Positions 48,901-57,517 of a DNA stretch of 64,000 bases are shown here, in pieces. Source of the DNA: Euglena gracilis (lineage: Eukaryota > Euglenida > Euglenophyceae > Euglenales). The stretch's first letter is position 1. Each line of letters begins with the position of its first letter. The position numbers and the translations under genes were made by a program. Location of the stretch: the NCBI GenBank assembly GCA_039621445.1, contig CP154954.1:63942046-64006045 (forward strand). The letters run 5' to 3'. Under the pieces are notes generated by a model. That model did not search any database and was not told the origin of the DNA. It was given only the letters and a program-made list of their open reading frames with translations.

Positions 48901-51278
48901 CATCAATGGATAGTCTGAGGGTTGGGGTAGGGTTAGGAGTGCGGCTGGGGTGAGGCCAGCCTGACCCCCCACCTGAGGTCCTTCAGGGATCGCTTGTCGT
49001 GGCATCCCACTCCATTATGCACGCGACGCCCTGATTGCGGCACCATGTGGCCGAGTGCTCCGCCAACAGTGCTCCGACTCTCTGGGGAGAGGTGCCGGCT
49101 CAGCGGCCGTCCCAAGCCCCAACTGTGCCGGAGGGCCGCTCGGCATCACCACGACACGTCGGGGCAGCGGCCGAGTCAGCAAGGATGGGGGACGAGGAGA
49201 TGGATGACTCAGAAGAAGAAGAGGAGGAGGAGGAGGAGGAGGAGGACACAGAAGAGGAGGAAGGCTCGGGCAGCACAAAGTGTGGATCGGGGTTGGTCAA
49301 TGGAACGGGCTGCGGAGGTATTTTTTTTAAAATCATAATTTGTGGCGAGTGCCAGCATATTTGATCCGAACCCATCCACAGGAAGTTCATCCAGTCGTCT
49401 GAAGCTTCATTTTTTAAACAGGTGTATTCCCAAAATGGCCCATTGCTGTTCACAGATTCAGTGGCTTTGCATCTGTGAATGGCCCCTTTGCTTCACCCTG
49501 AGCATGGCCGAACTCACTTTGGGATGCCCAAGGTGGAGGAGGAGGAGCTCGAGAAAGCCCCTGAGACTGCCATGCACCGCCGGAGGACAGACCCTGCCCC
49601 GGGGATGCTGGGCGTCTCAGAGGTTCGATGTGCATATCAATGCTGCTGGTCTCCTTCAGCTTAGATGACCGGGGCGCCAGTTTTCAATTTTGGTGGTTTA
49701 GTGCACCTGCACATTCTTTGACCAACTGCATTGCCATAACCTTACAGGGCGTTGAAGCCCACGGTGCCAAAATGGGTACCACTGTTTTTGACCTTTTTTT
49801 CCCCCTCGGTATTCCGACTTTTTTTCGTTTTGAAAATGGCGGTTGACCACCTTCGCCGACCGCGGGAAAAGTCCTGTCAGCCGAGGTCGGTGGGACACAA
49901 AACGCTGCCCCAGGGGGATGATCCCTGGTCTTTGTCCCCGCCGCTGTACCTCCTGTGGTACAGCGGTGTGTACCACAGCAGCAGCACAGTGAACCCCTGT
50001 GCTGTGCGGCCCACTGAATGTGCTTGCGCGCATATACCCCCCCTCCCCCCGTCCCGGCCTGTTTTGGAAGGTTAGTGTGGATCCTGGGGTCGGTTGTGGG
50101 AAGGGGATGCTGAGAGTGGAGGGGAGGAGATGTGCCCTCTGTTTGGGGGGCAGGGCAGGAGGGGGCGATGGAATGTGGTTGGTGTCCACCCAAATCTGTC
50201 TCCGTTCAGAGGGTGGTGGGGGAGGGTCCATGGAGGAAGGCGTGGTGCCCTGTGCAGAGTGTGCCTGGTGTCTGCCCAGCCAAGCACTGCACCACAGTCG
50301 TCGCGAAACAGAATGATACGTCGCTGAAACTGAAAATGGGGGGTGGCCATGTGGCGAACCCAAACGGTTCAGTTTTTTTTTTAAGTTTTGTGAAGTTTAC
50401 ACCCAGTCTGGAAGAGGATTGGAGCCATCTGGACTGCGCACATGCGTACTCCGCTTCCAAAATGTGTGGATGCGCATCTTCACTAAAACTGCCAAATTTT
50501 TATGACTCGACATGAAAAGTGCATTCCCGCCCGTCCATCCCATTTCAGCGACGTGCGCTCAACGCTCGGAAACCGTTTCTCTCTCGGTGCATTGGCCAAA
50601 GGCGGCACACGCAGTCACAGATTTCGCTCTGTTCCTGCCTACCCCCCCACCCCCGGGAAACTGTCATGCCCGAGAACCTGTCAGGGTCCCGCCCGGGAAA
50701 CTGTCAGGGTCCCCGGTACCGGCCAACCTGTCAGTATAGGAAGTTGTCAGGGTCCCCGGTACCGGCCAACCTGTCAGGGTCATTTTTCATTGACTTTCCC
50801 TTGAAATGCCCTACCCGGGAAACTGTCAGGGTCCCGCCCAGGAAACTGTCAGGGTCCCTGGTACCGGCCAACCTGTCAGTATAGGAAGTTGTCAGGGTCC
50901 CCGGTACTGGCCAACCTGTCAGGTGACAGTTTCCCGGGGGGGGGGTAGGTATCGAAAGCATCATTTTGCCTTTTGGACTGTGCCGCCGACCATCCCCGGA
51001 CCTGAACCGACTCGGCCCCTTCTATCAGCCCCCCCCCCCCCCCCGGCTTCCCGGCTGCCTTCCGGCGTGGCTTCCCTTCCTCCGCCGGCATTCGTCCCCA
51101 CCCCCAGCACCTCCAGCCCTGACCCGTTGCCGGGGGCCACCACTGCCCGGCCCCCAACGGACGAACTGGTGGCGGAGCAGGAGCGGTTGGCGCAGCTGAG
51201 CGGCCGGCGGCTGCGGTATCAGGCGCCGGACGAGGAGATCGATGAGGGGGAAATGGTGCGTGCGTGCGTGCGTGCGTG

Positions 51279-51377
<99 letters not shown>

Positions 51378-51384
51378 GAATGTG

Positions 51385-51423
<39 letters not shown>

Positions 51424-51528
51424 TGAGTGAGTGAGTGTGTGTGTGTGTGGGGGTGTGGGTGTGGGGGGGGGTGTGTGGGTGGGTGGGTGGGTGGGTGGGT
51501 GGGTGTGTGTGTGTGTGTGGGTGTGGGT

Positions 51529-51587
<59 letters not shown>

Positions 51588-54500
51588 TGGGCGGGTGGGT
51601 TGGTGCAGAGAAGTGTCTTTTTGCATGAATACCACAAGACCATTTGACTTTTTTATCATATTTCCCCATTTGGTTGAACGAGAGTCTGTCCTGTTGAAAG
51701 CCATTGATGGGAAAGCCAAGCTAAATGTTTATTTCAAAAGGGAATGGCCCTGTGAAGGAATCAAGCCGGGTTTGGAAAACCCACTGAGACACCACACCAC
51801 TGAGCCTTCAAAGTTGATCCTCCTTTACCAATTCAGATTCTTGCCAAATAATGCTGCCCTTTGCATTGACTTCCAGAGCCTTGAAAGGGCCTTGGGGTGA
51901 TCATTTAACCCCCAAAAAATAAGACCTGGGTGATATTCTTGGTCCATTGCTGGAAACCTCCAGGGGGGGGATCTTATTTGGGGGTGTCTTACTTGGGGGG
52001 GTCTTATTTTTTTGACCGACCCGGGCCCGAAAAAGCATCATTTTTTTAGGTTCCCAAAAACACTAAAGATTCTCCTTTGGCGCTTTGTGCCATGTGCTAA
52101 TTGTTACATATTGAAGTTTACCATTATTCCTGGAACTCAAAAAATTTGAATGCACATCATTTTGTGCATGAATTTGGGGGTTTTGATAATTGATCAGGTA
52201 ATTTTTTTCACTGTCCCTGGCGCTTCGCGCTGTCGGGGGGGCCTTGTTTTGTTTTGGAGGAGGTCTTATTTCTGCATTTTTGGGCAATCGGCTGGGTCCT
52301 ATTTGGGGGGGTCTTATTTTGGGGGGGGTCATATCTTTTGGGGGGGGGCTTGGCAGCATGACAGAATAACCTGGCAGGAAGGCAAGGCAAAAAAGATGGT
52401 TCTAGCAACGCGGCCTAGCGGCCTAAACCAAGCCAAATAGCCAAAACCCCCCCACCCATAAGAAACCTGTTTCTTACAGGTGGGTTTCCAAAAAATGGCC
52501 CGAGGGTTTCTTATAGGTGGGGGTTTCTTAAAGGTGGGTTTCAATGTCCGAAAAAAAATTTTGATCCGACAAAAGGCCAAAAGTGGCCAAAAACAGTCAC
52601 AAATCTTCTTCGGCGCCGAAGAAAAAAGGGGGTTTCTTATAGGTGGTTGGGTTCAAAGCTCCCCAGGGGTTTCTTATAGGTGGGGGTTTCTTATAGGTGG
52701 GCGTCGGTCCAAAAATCCCCAAAGGGTTTCTTATAGGTGGGGGTTTTTTATAGAGGGGGGTTTCTTATAGGTGGGGGGTTTAGTTAGCACCGGGAGGGAA
52801 GGGCAAAAAAAGGTAATTCCAGAGCCCTGGCACTATTTTCTTTTTCCAAGGATTGGTCCGATATGCAATACATCACAGTCAATGAAAAAAAAATCTACAG
52901 CTCAATTTTAATCAAGACCAGGAATTCTTCAAATAATGACCCCTCCCCCCTGGCAGAAGACAAATGCGCTTATAATGGACCGCCGCCTCCGCCCCCATGT
53001 GGGTGCGCTTCTATTTGGACCCACCTGTGCGATTTTTATTGGTTTCTTAAGAAACCTCATCAATATAAGGGGTGTGCTTGTAGCTTTTGGCGGAGGGGGA
53101 TTATTTGGACCCTGCACCAGGGTTTGATATAAGGAGGGCGTACATGGTTTAGGTGGGGGGGTGTCCCCCCACCCCCCCCCTCCTGGCCCGGCGTACATGG
53201 TTTAGGTGGGGGGTGTCCCCCGCACCCCCCCCTCCTGGCCCGCAGGGGGGGGGGTCCGGACCACCCCCCCACCGGCCGGGGGGGGGGGGTCGGGACCGAC
53301 CCTCGGGGGGGTTCCCGGGACCCCCCCCCCAAAAAAGGGTCAATTTTTTCCTCCGGCGCTTCGCGCCGAAATTTTTTTGCATTTTTGGCACATTTTTGCC
53401 CAAAAAGTGCCCAAAATGGCACTTTTGGTCGTTTTGGGGGGTCAAAAAATTTCGGCCACCCTGACCGCGCACCTGTTTAGGTGGGGGGGTGTCCCCCCCC
53501 GCCCCTCCTGGCCCGCAGGGGGGGTCCGGACCCCCCCCACCTGTCCTTATATCGAACCCTGCCCTGCACTTGTAACCCCCCCTTTGCCCCAAAACAACGA
53601 CCCCCCGGTCGGGGGTTGCAGGTCAGGGGGTGCACACGACCCCCCCCCTGGTCAGGGGTTGTAGGTGGCTTTGAAAATTGGGTTGTTTTTGGCACCTGGT
53701 CGTATGACCACCCCCTTGCCGGGAGTCGTAGGTTGGGGGGCGTGTACGACCCCCCACCCTGGTCGGGGGTTGTTGAAACCCAATCGGTGGGCAAAGGGGG
53801 GGGGGCAGCGGACCTGCTTCTCAAGGAGGGGGGTTACCCCCACCTGCGCTTAGTTGCCTGCTCCCCAGATATTGCATCCACTTTTTCGAATGAATGGAGT
53901 AATCATAAAAATAATGTATAAAGCATTTCCATTACGTGCATATGGGATGTTCTGTCAATTTTTTAAATTGCATTTGTCATGTGCATTGCTGCCCACCCGA
54001 AGCGTGCACCAGCTCATGCATACCATCTGACATCCCACAGAGATGGTATACCATCCCCACCTTGCCCCTGTTTGATGAAGCTGCCCCCTTCTCCCCAGGC
54101 CCTGCTGCTGCAGCAATTCACCGCTATCATGGAGGGCTGCTTCCTGGATGGAGAGGACGCCAATTGGGTGGATTACCACACCCAGGGAGGTGCTGGTGAC
54201 TGTGGTATGTGGCATGCACACAGGCACTGTCTTAGGCGGCGCAAATTGCCCAAATTTTTTGCCGTTTTTTTTTCGGCGTTTGGGGTGCGCGGGTTTCCGT
54301 GTACCATACCCCACCGTTTTGTGCTCAAAATTCTGAGAGGATGACACCAGCACAAAAATTTGAGTCGTTTTGGGTCCATTTTAAGCATTTTGACAAAGTG
54401 GCGATTTTGAAAATTTATGGTCGTTTTAGGGGGTGTTTTGGAAAACACCCCCCTGGAACGCCCTGAAATTTTGAAAAACAGAAAACAGCCTGAGAACACC

Positions 54501-57500
54501 TGGCCTCCGGAGCCTCGGTTGTTTGGCGATGCTACCGGACCCCCCCTCTGGAGGGGGGATGACACGGTGTTGCAGGTGAAGAAGAGGCAACCGCCTAAGC
54601 AACCCGCCCATTTTTGAACACCTCGTGAGTCCGGAGGTCCAGTGATGGGGGAGGTGAAGACACAACACTGCCCAAAACATGCTATAATTTCTGGAAGGGA
54701 TGTTTTAGGCGGTAAACCGCACAAATTTTGTTTTTGTGATGAAGAGATGCTGGCCTTACGGAGGGGACTGGATTGGGAAATAAGTTAAAAATGAGGTTAG
54801 GCGGTTTACTGCGTAAAACAGTGATGATTCCGCAACGAGGTGTGCGCTGTGTGTGCTTGCCCCGGGTGTCCTGATTGGTTTACAAGCTCCCCAGCATCCC
54901 CCTCCTCCTGGGCTGTGCACCACGATGTATCATTTGGCAGTATGGGATGACAGTTGGGCCAGGAAGGCACGGGAAGGAGGGGGGCGTAGTAGCCTGTGCT
55001 GCTATCCGGAACAGAGGATTGGGAAAGGTTTCAACACCATCCTTGCCATCACAAGTTCAAGAATTTTGAGAAACTTGGGGCAAAGGTGAACTGCAATGGG
55101 ATGCGGTTTGAGTACGTGGTGTGCTTTATTTGTCAGTGCACAAGTTCCCTGCTGATGACACAGCTGGCCACGCAAAACTGAACATTTTTTTCCTACCTGT
55201 CAACCCCTGCTGAGAGATACTCAAAATTTTTTTTGAGGCGGAACAAAAGCACCTCCCAGAGCCCTCCACTTGGAACCCAACGGTGTTTGTGGTCCAAAAT
55301 CAGGGTTTGGGGAAGGCTGACGAAGAAGTGATTCAAGATATGGACGGAGAAACGCCTGTTTCAGCAGCTGGTGGCAGCAATCAAAAAAAATTGGGGGGTT
55401 TTCGGAAGGAGTCGTGAAAAATTTAAGGCCTTTTTAATTGTTTTTCGAAAGAGTTTTACAGCATTTTTCCTTTGAAAAGCTGCAGTTTTTGCTGAATTTC
55501 AGACAAAATGCCCAAACCACGTCTTTTTTTTCTGGCTCTTCTTACTTTGGGTCCGGCAACATGCCTCCGGAGGAGGCAACCGTGGTCTCCACAGTTAGAA
55601 ACCACGTGGAAGGGGGGTAAAACTGAAGGTTGTCGTTCTCAACCAACGCCGGGTCGATGTTTGACCCGGTGCATCTGGCTTCCATCCATGTAACCACTCT
55701 CAGCACAAGTGTGTCCGGTCCTTTTGGAAATCACCCGTGCTCTGAGTGCCCAAGTTTAAGGGCTGCCCTCGTTTGGTCAAACCCTGCTGGTGCAATCTCC
55801 TCTCCCTGGTTTCTATAAATCGCCAACCCCCCTCAGACTCACCACAACACGCCAGACACCATTCAGTTGCAAACTGCCTGGCAGCCTGGCAACAAAGTCT
55901 GTCGTCCTTGTCCTGCAAAGATTCACATCTGCGACTGGTGTCGCATGTAGGGTTGCAAACCTTTGCAAACAAACCAGCAGAGTTCATTTCCAGGGTGGTT
56001 TCCATCTTCCACCCCCACTCCATCGTCCACAAATGCTTTGCTTTTTCTGCCCACCCTTAACTCGGCTAGGCGGTTTCCCGCCTGACTTCTCTGACCTCAC
56101 AGCTGGTATGCCCCCCCCCCATCTCATTAGTTGTGTCTGTGCAAAGCCCGTTTCCATCCGAACTCACAAAAGGAGAGCAGGCCCCAGTGCTCAAGTGTGA
56201 CAAGTCAGCTTGTTGGCCTCCTGAGCGGGTGTTCTTCATTTTGTTTTAAGCAGATAACCGCCTACGTCGCCACCCAACCCCATGCCAACTCCTCAATGGT
56301 GTTTTTTAATTAACGTGGAAATGGTCAGGCGGTTAACCGCCTGAAACAAAATTGTTGGGGGGGGGAAGTCTTTGTGGGTTTTGGCTCATCCCGGATGCTG
56401 CGAGTGCACAGTTTCATAAATCACTTAATTCTTCTTTTTTTTGTCTTTGGGCCGGTTAAGACAGGCACCTTTTTCTATCCAAGTGCGTTGGTGAGGGCAG
56501 GATGTCATTGTGTAGCACCTGCACGTTGTCAGGGAGTACCCCAGCAACCATTCTACGGTGTTACTTTCCCCCATTCCAGAGACCCCAGCAGCAATAGCAC
56601 CTGGCCTATGTCAGTCTCCACACAGGGGGGGGGATGAGAGCAACACCACCAAGACACCACCATTGTTTCTTATTCACTCCAGATGGATTTCCGCCTACAC
56701 CAAGTCGCCATACACTCACCACGCATACACACGCAACAGGCGGATTCCCTCCTACAAGTCATCAACTATTTTTATTATTGTTGGGCGGTAATCCGCGTAC
56801 CATTCTTTGTTTTCGTTTTTAGTCGGTAATCCGCGTACAAGTTGATTTTGCACAGATATCCGCCTAAACATTTAACTCCGTCTGTCACCTCTTGTTTCGT
56901 TTTTCGCGGTTATCCGCACACACTTGCAATATTCATTTGTTTCTCAAATACTGTTGTCAACATAAACCACCAAGACACAGCCCCGTGTCACACCCATTCA
57001 AAGTCGGTGTTTTCCAGTCATTTCCAACATTTCTAGTACACCCCCAAATCACACAATTCGCACACAATCGTAAATCGTTTAAGCGGAATACCGCGCAAAA
57101 CCACTTTCGGAGAATTTTGGCCCAAAGCTGCAACACATCCCTCTTAAGCTAAAAGTTTGTGCCCTTTTAGGGGGGTTTCAAAACAGCCAAAAAACGAAAG
57201 AAAAAACGCAAAAATCGGTTGGGCAATTCGCGCCGCCTAAGACTGTGCGTGTGCCTGTGCCTGCACACACGGGCACATGCACATGTGCATGTGCGTGTGC
57301 CTGTGTGCATGCGTGCACGTGTGTGTGTGTGTGTGCGCGCATGCACACATGTTTGTTTGTGTGCATGTGTGTATGCTTTGTGACCGCTCCTGGCCCCAAG
57401 ATTGACAACGATGCCAGCCTGGATGACGTCGCACAGCTCAATGCGGACGCCGAAGACCGGTACTTCGATTCGGAGGAGCCATCCGACCAACGCCGCCATC

Positions 57501-57517
57501 CAGTCGGGTTCCGGTAG
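36799..57517 (+). CDS. CCDC97-family protein, at least eight exons
   Basis: CCDC97 proteins bind the SF3B part of the U2 snRNP; I assign by pattern only. In order: MSLPDDVAQNVLRHCLAHPN, then NPEVFLERYGPLLNGPLLEA (family P..FLeRf...L...hL..F), SVVRNRRYRVW (family LRNRRYaaL), MQRRRPLLFYQYVGRYKG (family M+.R.PlLYeqYiGqYl), EEMQRRLEKERAAD, an acidic run, ERLAQLSGRRL, LLLQQFTAIMEGCFLDGED (family EEF...M..RFLdGkD.dfDY), IDNDASLDDVAQLN and EDRYFDSEEP (family D.nPd.D.ldi...deEerYFDeeEPe). Stop TAG at 57515-57517. Exons: 36799-36965, 37223-37342, 37579-37659, 38600-38798, 41010-41068, 49184-49317, 51117-51255, 54099-54191, 57401-57517; one or more middle exons between 41069 and 49183 remain uncertain. 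Confidence 0.85.
37223..37342 (+). CDS. CCDC97-like exon 2 (PEVFLERYG)
   Basis: The acceptor is probably GTGTAAG; donor GAG/GTCCAG, phase 0. Encodes DRNRMRYLLTNPEVFLERYG, then LLEALNRWYPDHYE. FLERYG...L is the conserved N-terminal motif of the family. Confidence 0.85.
37579..37659 (+). CDS. CCDC97-like exon 3 (VRNRRY)
   Basis: Acceptor GCGGGCAG, donor CGG/GTGTGG, phase 0 on both sides. Encodes HYLTQARRLQGSPRKSADSV, then VRNRRYR. Confidence 0.85.
38600..38798 (+). CDS. CCDC97-like exon 4 (QRRRPLLFYQYVGRY)
   Basis: Acceptor CCCAGAG, phase 0. Encodes ARVGRTPPAGRSDSRAGLYE, then MQRRRPLLFYQYVGRYKGTF and RLVEDLEARAAAGG. The donor CGGG/GTCGCA leaves one base, which exon 5 completes. This is the family's most conserved block. 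Confidence 0.87.
39868..40200. repeat. Family D repeat, copy 2
   Basis: Starts (C)AACCATTGCTTAAGGTG and ends inverted in AGCAATGGT. Shares GGCTGACTGGTTTTTTTT, AGTGATTGGCTGGCTTTTG and AAAAGTGACTGACTGGT with the element at 18241-18527. Flanks CAAGG and CAAAG give no clear duplication. Confidence 0.6.
40232..40801. mobile_element. hAT-like element, family 1, copy 2 (570 bp)
   Basis: Ends CAGGGTTCGATATAAGGAGG and the inverse TCCTTATATCGAACCCTG. Exact 8-bp flanks GTGGTGGC (40224-40231 and 40802-40809). The inside has GGCGTACATGGTTTAGGTGG, runs of GGGGTCCGGACC type, and AATTTTTTCCTCCGGCGC followed by GCGCCGA. No coding frame. It lies in a CCDC97-like intron. Confidence 0.9.
41010..41068 (+). CDS. 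CCDC97-like exon 5
   Basis: After acceptor AGTGCAG two bases complete Ala with exon 4. Encodes SMWVAEEMQRRLEKERAAD; donor GAC/GTTGGG. It corresponds to the family EReLQ.RL coiled segment. Another 30 codons are open if the donor is skipped. Confidence 0.65.
41780..42060. repeat. GGTCCAGCCAGC-type inverted repeats
   Basis: Several alternating copies of TGGACCCCCC and GGGGTCCAGCCAGCA/GCTGGCTGGACC form short hairpins. Related words are at 30-240. This is a dispersed family with ends not determined. Confidence 0.55.
43183..43432 (+). repeat. Dispersed repeat, family 3, copy 3
   Basis: Begins CTAACCCCCCCCCACTTATG and contains CCGACCATCATCGAAAATG, GACCAAATTTGCTGAAAATT and GGTCAGATTTTCACCAAACA. It matches the inverted copy at 63757 best. 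Confidence 0.6.
44563..44800 (+). other. GC-rich, proline-rich segment, possible exon
   Basis: Follows acceptor CGCCTCCACAG. Open frames give GADPGRAPQPPAPAAHSWP or, shifted, GRPGPRPAAPRPGC. The base composition resembles exons and it lies inside the CCDC97-like gene, where other family members have a Pro-rich linker. No motif fixes the frame. Direct repeats of GATTCGAATGAAGCTCTTGA follow (44779 and 44818). Confidence 0.3.
45389..45600. repeat. (ATTC)n and (TTTA)n/(TTTG)n microsatellite
   Basis: ATTC units (45389-45450) grade into TTTATTTG/TTTGTTTA units. A small (TTGA)n tract lies at 44834-44866. Confidence 0.93.
46017..46276. mobile_element. hAT-like short element, family 2, copy e (260 bp)
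   Basis: Ends CAGGTTTTTTTTTAGTTT and the inverse GGTCTCAAAAAAAATCCCTG, with core TTTTTTTCGGCGCC. Flanks AGTGGGGT and ACTGGGTG agree at only 5 of 8 bases, so the target duplication is eroded or the ends are shifted. Confidence 0.72.
46283..46460 (+). other. GC-rich segment, possible exon of the CCDC97-like gene
   Basis: An Arg/Ala/Pro-rich frame (VSVCRGLGRRLAPTAMDVGL, then ARRLSSARRAAHARQVDAAQ) has exon-like composition and starts just after the element at 46017-46276. No homology and no firm splice sites were found. Confidence 0.3.
46519..46717. repeat. 199-bp dispersed repeat, copy 1
   Basis: Starts GTTGAAACCCAGTCGGTGGG and ends GTTCTGTCAATTTTTTA. Almost identical to 53772-53965 apart from single-base changes and a few short indels. 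It contains CTCCCCAGATATTGCATCCA and AAAATAATGTATAAAGCA. No terminal inverted repeat. It could be a SINE-like unit or a segmental duplicate. Confidence 0.85.
47084..47663. mobile_element. 580-bp element with CCGCAATTT minisatellite, 7-bp target duplication
   Basis: Ends CAGGGGGGGAAATTGATATC and, inverted, CAGGGGGGGATAATTGATAT. Exact 7-bp flanks AAGTATT (47077-47083 and 47664-47670). About twenty units of CCGCAATTT(T) occupy 47102-47275, with a few more at 47582-47632. The middle is unique sequence without a recognisable gene. It lies in a CCDC97-like intron. Confidence 0.88.
47984..48630. mobile_element. About 650-bp inverted-repeat element with TTTAAACCGACC ends
   Basis: The left end AACCCCTCCCCCATTTAAAC then CGACC is mirrored at the right end (GGTCGGTTTAAATGGGGGGG). 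Inside are more (T/A)AAACCGACCC words and about a dozen degenerate 20-bp units of CACCCAAAATTAGGCATTTG between 48175 and 48470. Target duplication not resolved. Confidence 0.65.
49184..49317 (+). CDS. CCDC97-like acidic exon
   Basis: After acceptor TCAGCAAG: MGDEEMDDSEEEEEEEEEEE, then DTEEEEGSGSTK, to donor GGAG/GTATTT. CCDC97 proteins have an acidic Glu-run between the coiled segment and the C-terminal block, which fits the position. GAA/GAG repeats make this exon prone to length change. Confidence 0.65.
50635..50953. mobile_element. About 320-bp inverted-repeat element, GGGAAACTGTCA ends
   Basis: The left end CCTACCCCCCCACCCCCGGG then AAACTGTCA is mirrored at the right (TGACAGTTTCCCGGGGGGGG then TAGG). 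Inside are tandem copies of GGAAACTGTCAGGGTCCC and CCGGTACCGGCCAACCTGTC. Related words lie at 8505-8590. Target duplication not resolved. Confidence 0.65.
51117..51255 (+). CDS. CCDC97-like exon before the C-terminal block
   Basis: After acceptor CACCTCCAG (or the AG 9 bp earlier). Encodes DELVAEQERLAQLSGRRLRY, then QAPDEEIDEGEM, to donor ATG/GTGCGT, phase 0. It joins directly in frame to the exon at 54099. Confidence 0.78.
51256..51600. repeat. (TGCG)n-(TGTC)n-(GT)n compound microsatellite
   Basis: Starts at the intron's own GT donor: GTGCG units, then about 100 bp of TGTC, then (GT)n, (GAGT)n and GGTG/GTGG variants to about 51600. Confidence 0.95.
51909..52328. mobile_element. About 420-bp inverted-repeat element, CCCCCAAAAAATAAGAC ends
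   Basis: The left end CCCCCAAAAAATAAGACC is mirrored at the right by GTCTTATTTTGGGGGGGG. Internal GTCTTATTTGGGGG words repeat several times, and GCGCTTTGTGC/GCGCTTCGCGC occurs twice. A related fragment is at 42444-42510. Confidence 0.6.
52444..52781. mobile_element. About 340-bp inverted-repeat element with GGTTTCTTATAGGTGGGG array
   Basis: The left end AAACCCCCCCACCCATAAGA then AACC is mirrored at the right end (GGTTTCTTATAGGTGGGGGG then TTT). About eight units of GGGTTTCTTATAGGTGGG lie inside, with TTCTTCGGCGCCGAAGAA at 52605-52622. No clear target duplication. Confidence 0.65.
53118..53561. mobile_element. hAT-like element, family 1, copy 3 (444 bp)
   Basis: Ends CAGGGTTTGATATAAGGAGG and the inverse TCCTTATATCGAACCCTG. 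Exact 8-bp flanks CCCTGCAC (53110-53117 and 53562-53569). The segment GTACATGGTTTAGGTGGGG is duplicated inside the left end (53143 and 53191). Confidence 0.9.
53772..53965. repeat. 199-bp dispersed repeat, copy 2
   Basis: Sister of 46519-46717, differing by scattered single bases and short gaps. It is preceded by GACCCCCC..GGTCGGGGGTTG words repeated three times (53600-53771). Confidence 0.85.
54099..54191 (+). CDS. CCDC97-like exon (FLDGEDANWVDY)
   Basis: Acceptor TTCTCCCCAG. Encodes ALLLQQFTAIMEGCFLDGED, then ANWVDYHTQGG. It corresponds to the family EEF...M.qRFLdGkD.dfDYs.vD. A GC donor (GCTGGT at 54192) gives phase 0 to the last exon; this is inferred. Confidence 0.87.
54231..57241. mobile_element. 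3.0-kb inverted-repeat element, CTTAGGCGGC ends, 5-bp target duplication
   Basis: The left terminus CTTAGGCGGCGCAAATTGCC and, inverted from the right, CTTAGGCGGCGCGAATTGCC; homology continues for about 55 bp. Flanks ACTGT at 54226-54230 and 57242-57246 are identical. The interior has at least ten dispersed palindromes of GCGGTTTACCGC / GCGGTAATCCGC type (54703, 54797, 56067, 56330, 56785, 56824, 56906, 57083). No long coding frame. It nearly fills the last CCDC97-like intron. Confidence 0.85.
57401..57517 (+). CDS. CCDC97-like terminal exon
   Basis: After acceptor GGCCCCAAG: IDNDASLDDVAQLNADAEDR, then YFDSEEPSDQ, ending at TAG 57515-57517. YFD.EEP is the family's C-terminal hallmark. The remaining eight residues are unlike other members. 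Confidence 0.9.
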   Translation: MDNDASLDDVAQLNADAEDRYFDSEEPSDQRRHPVGFR

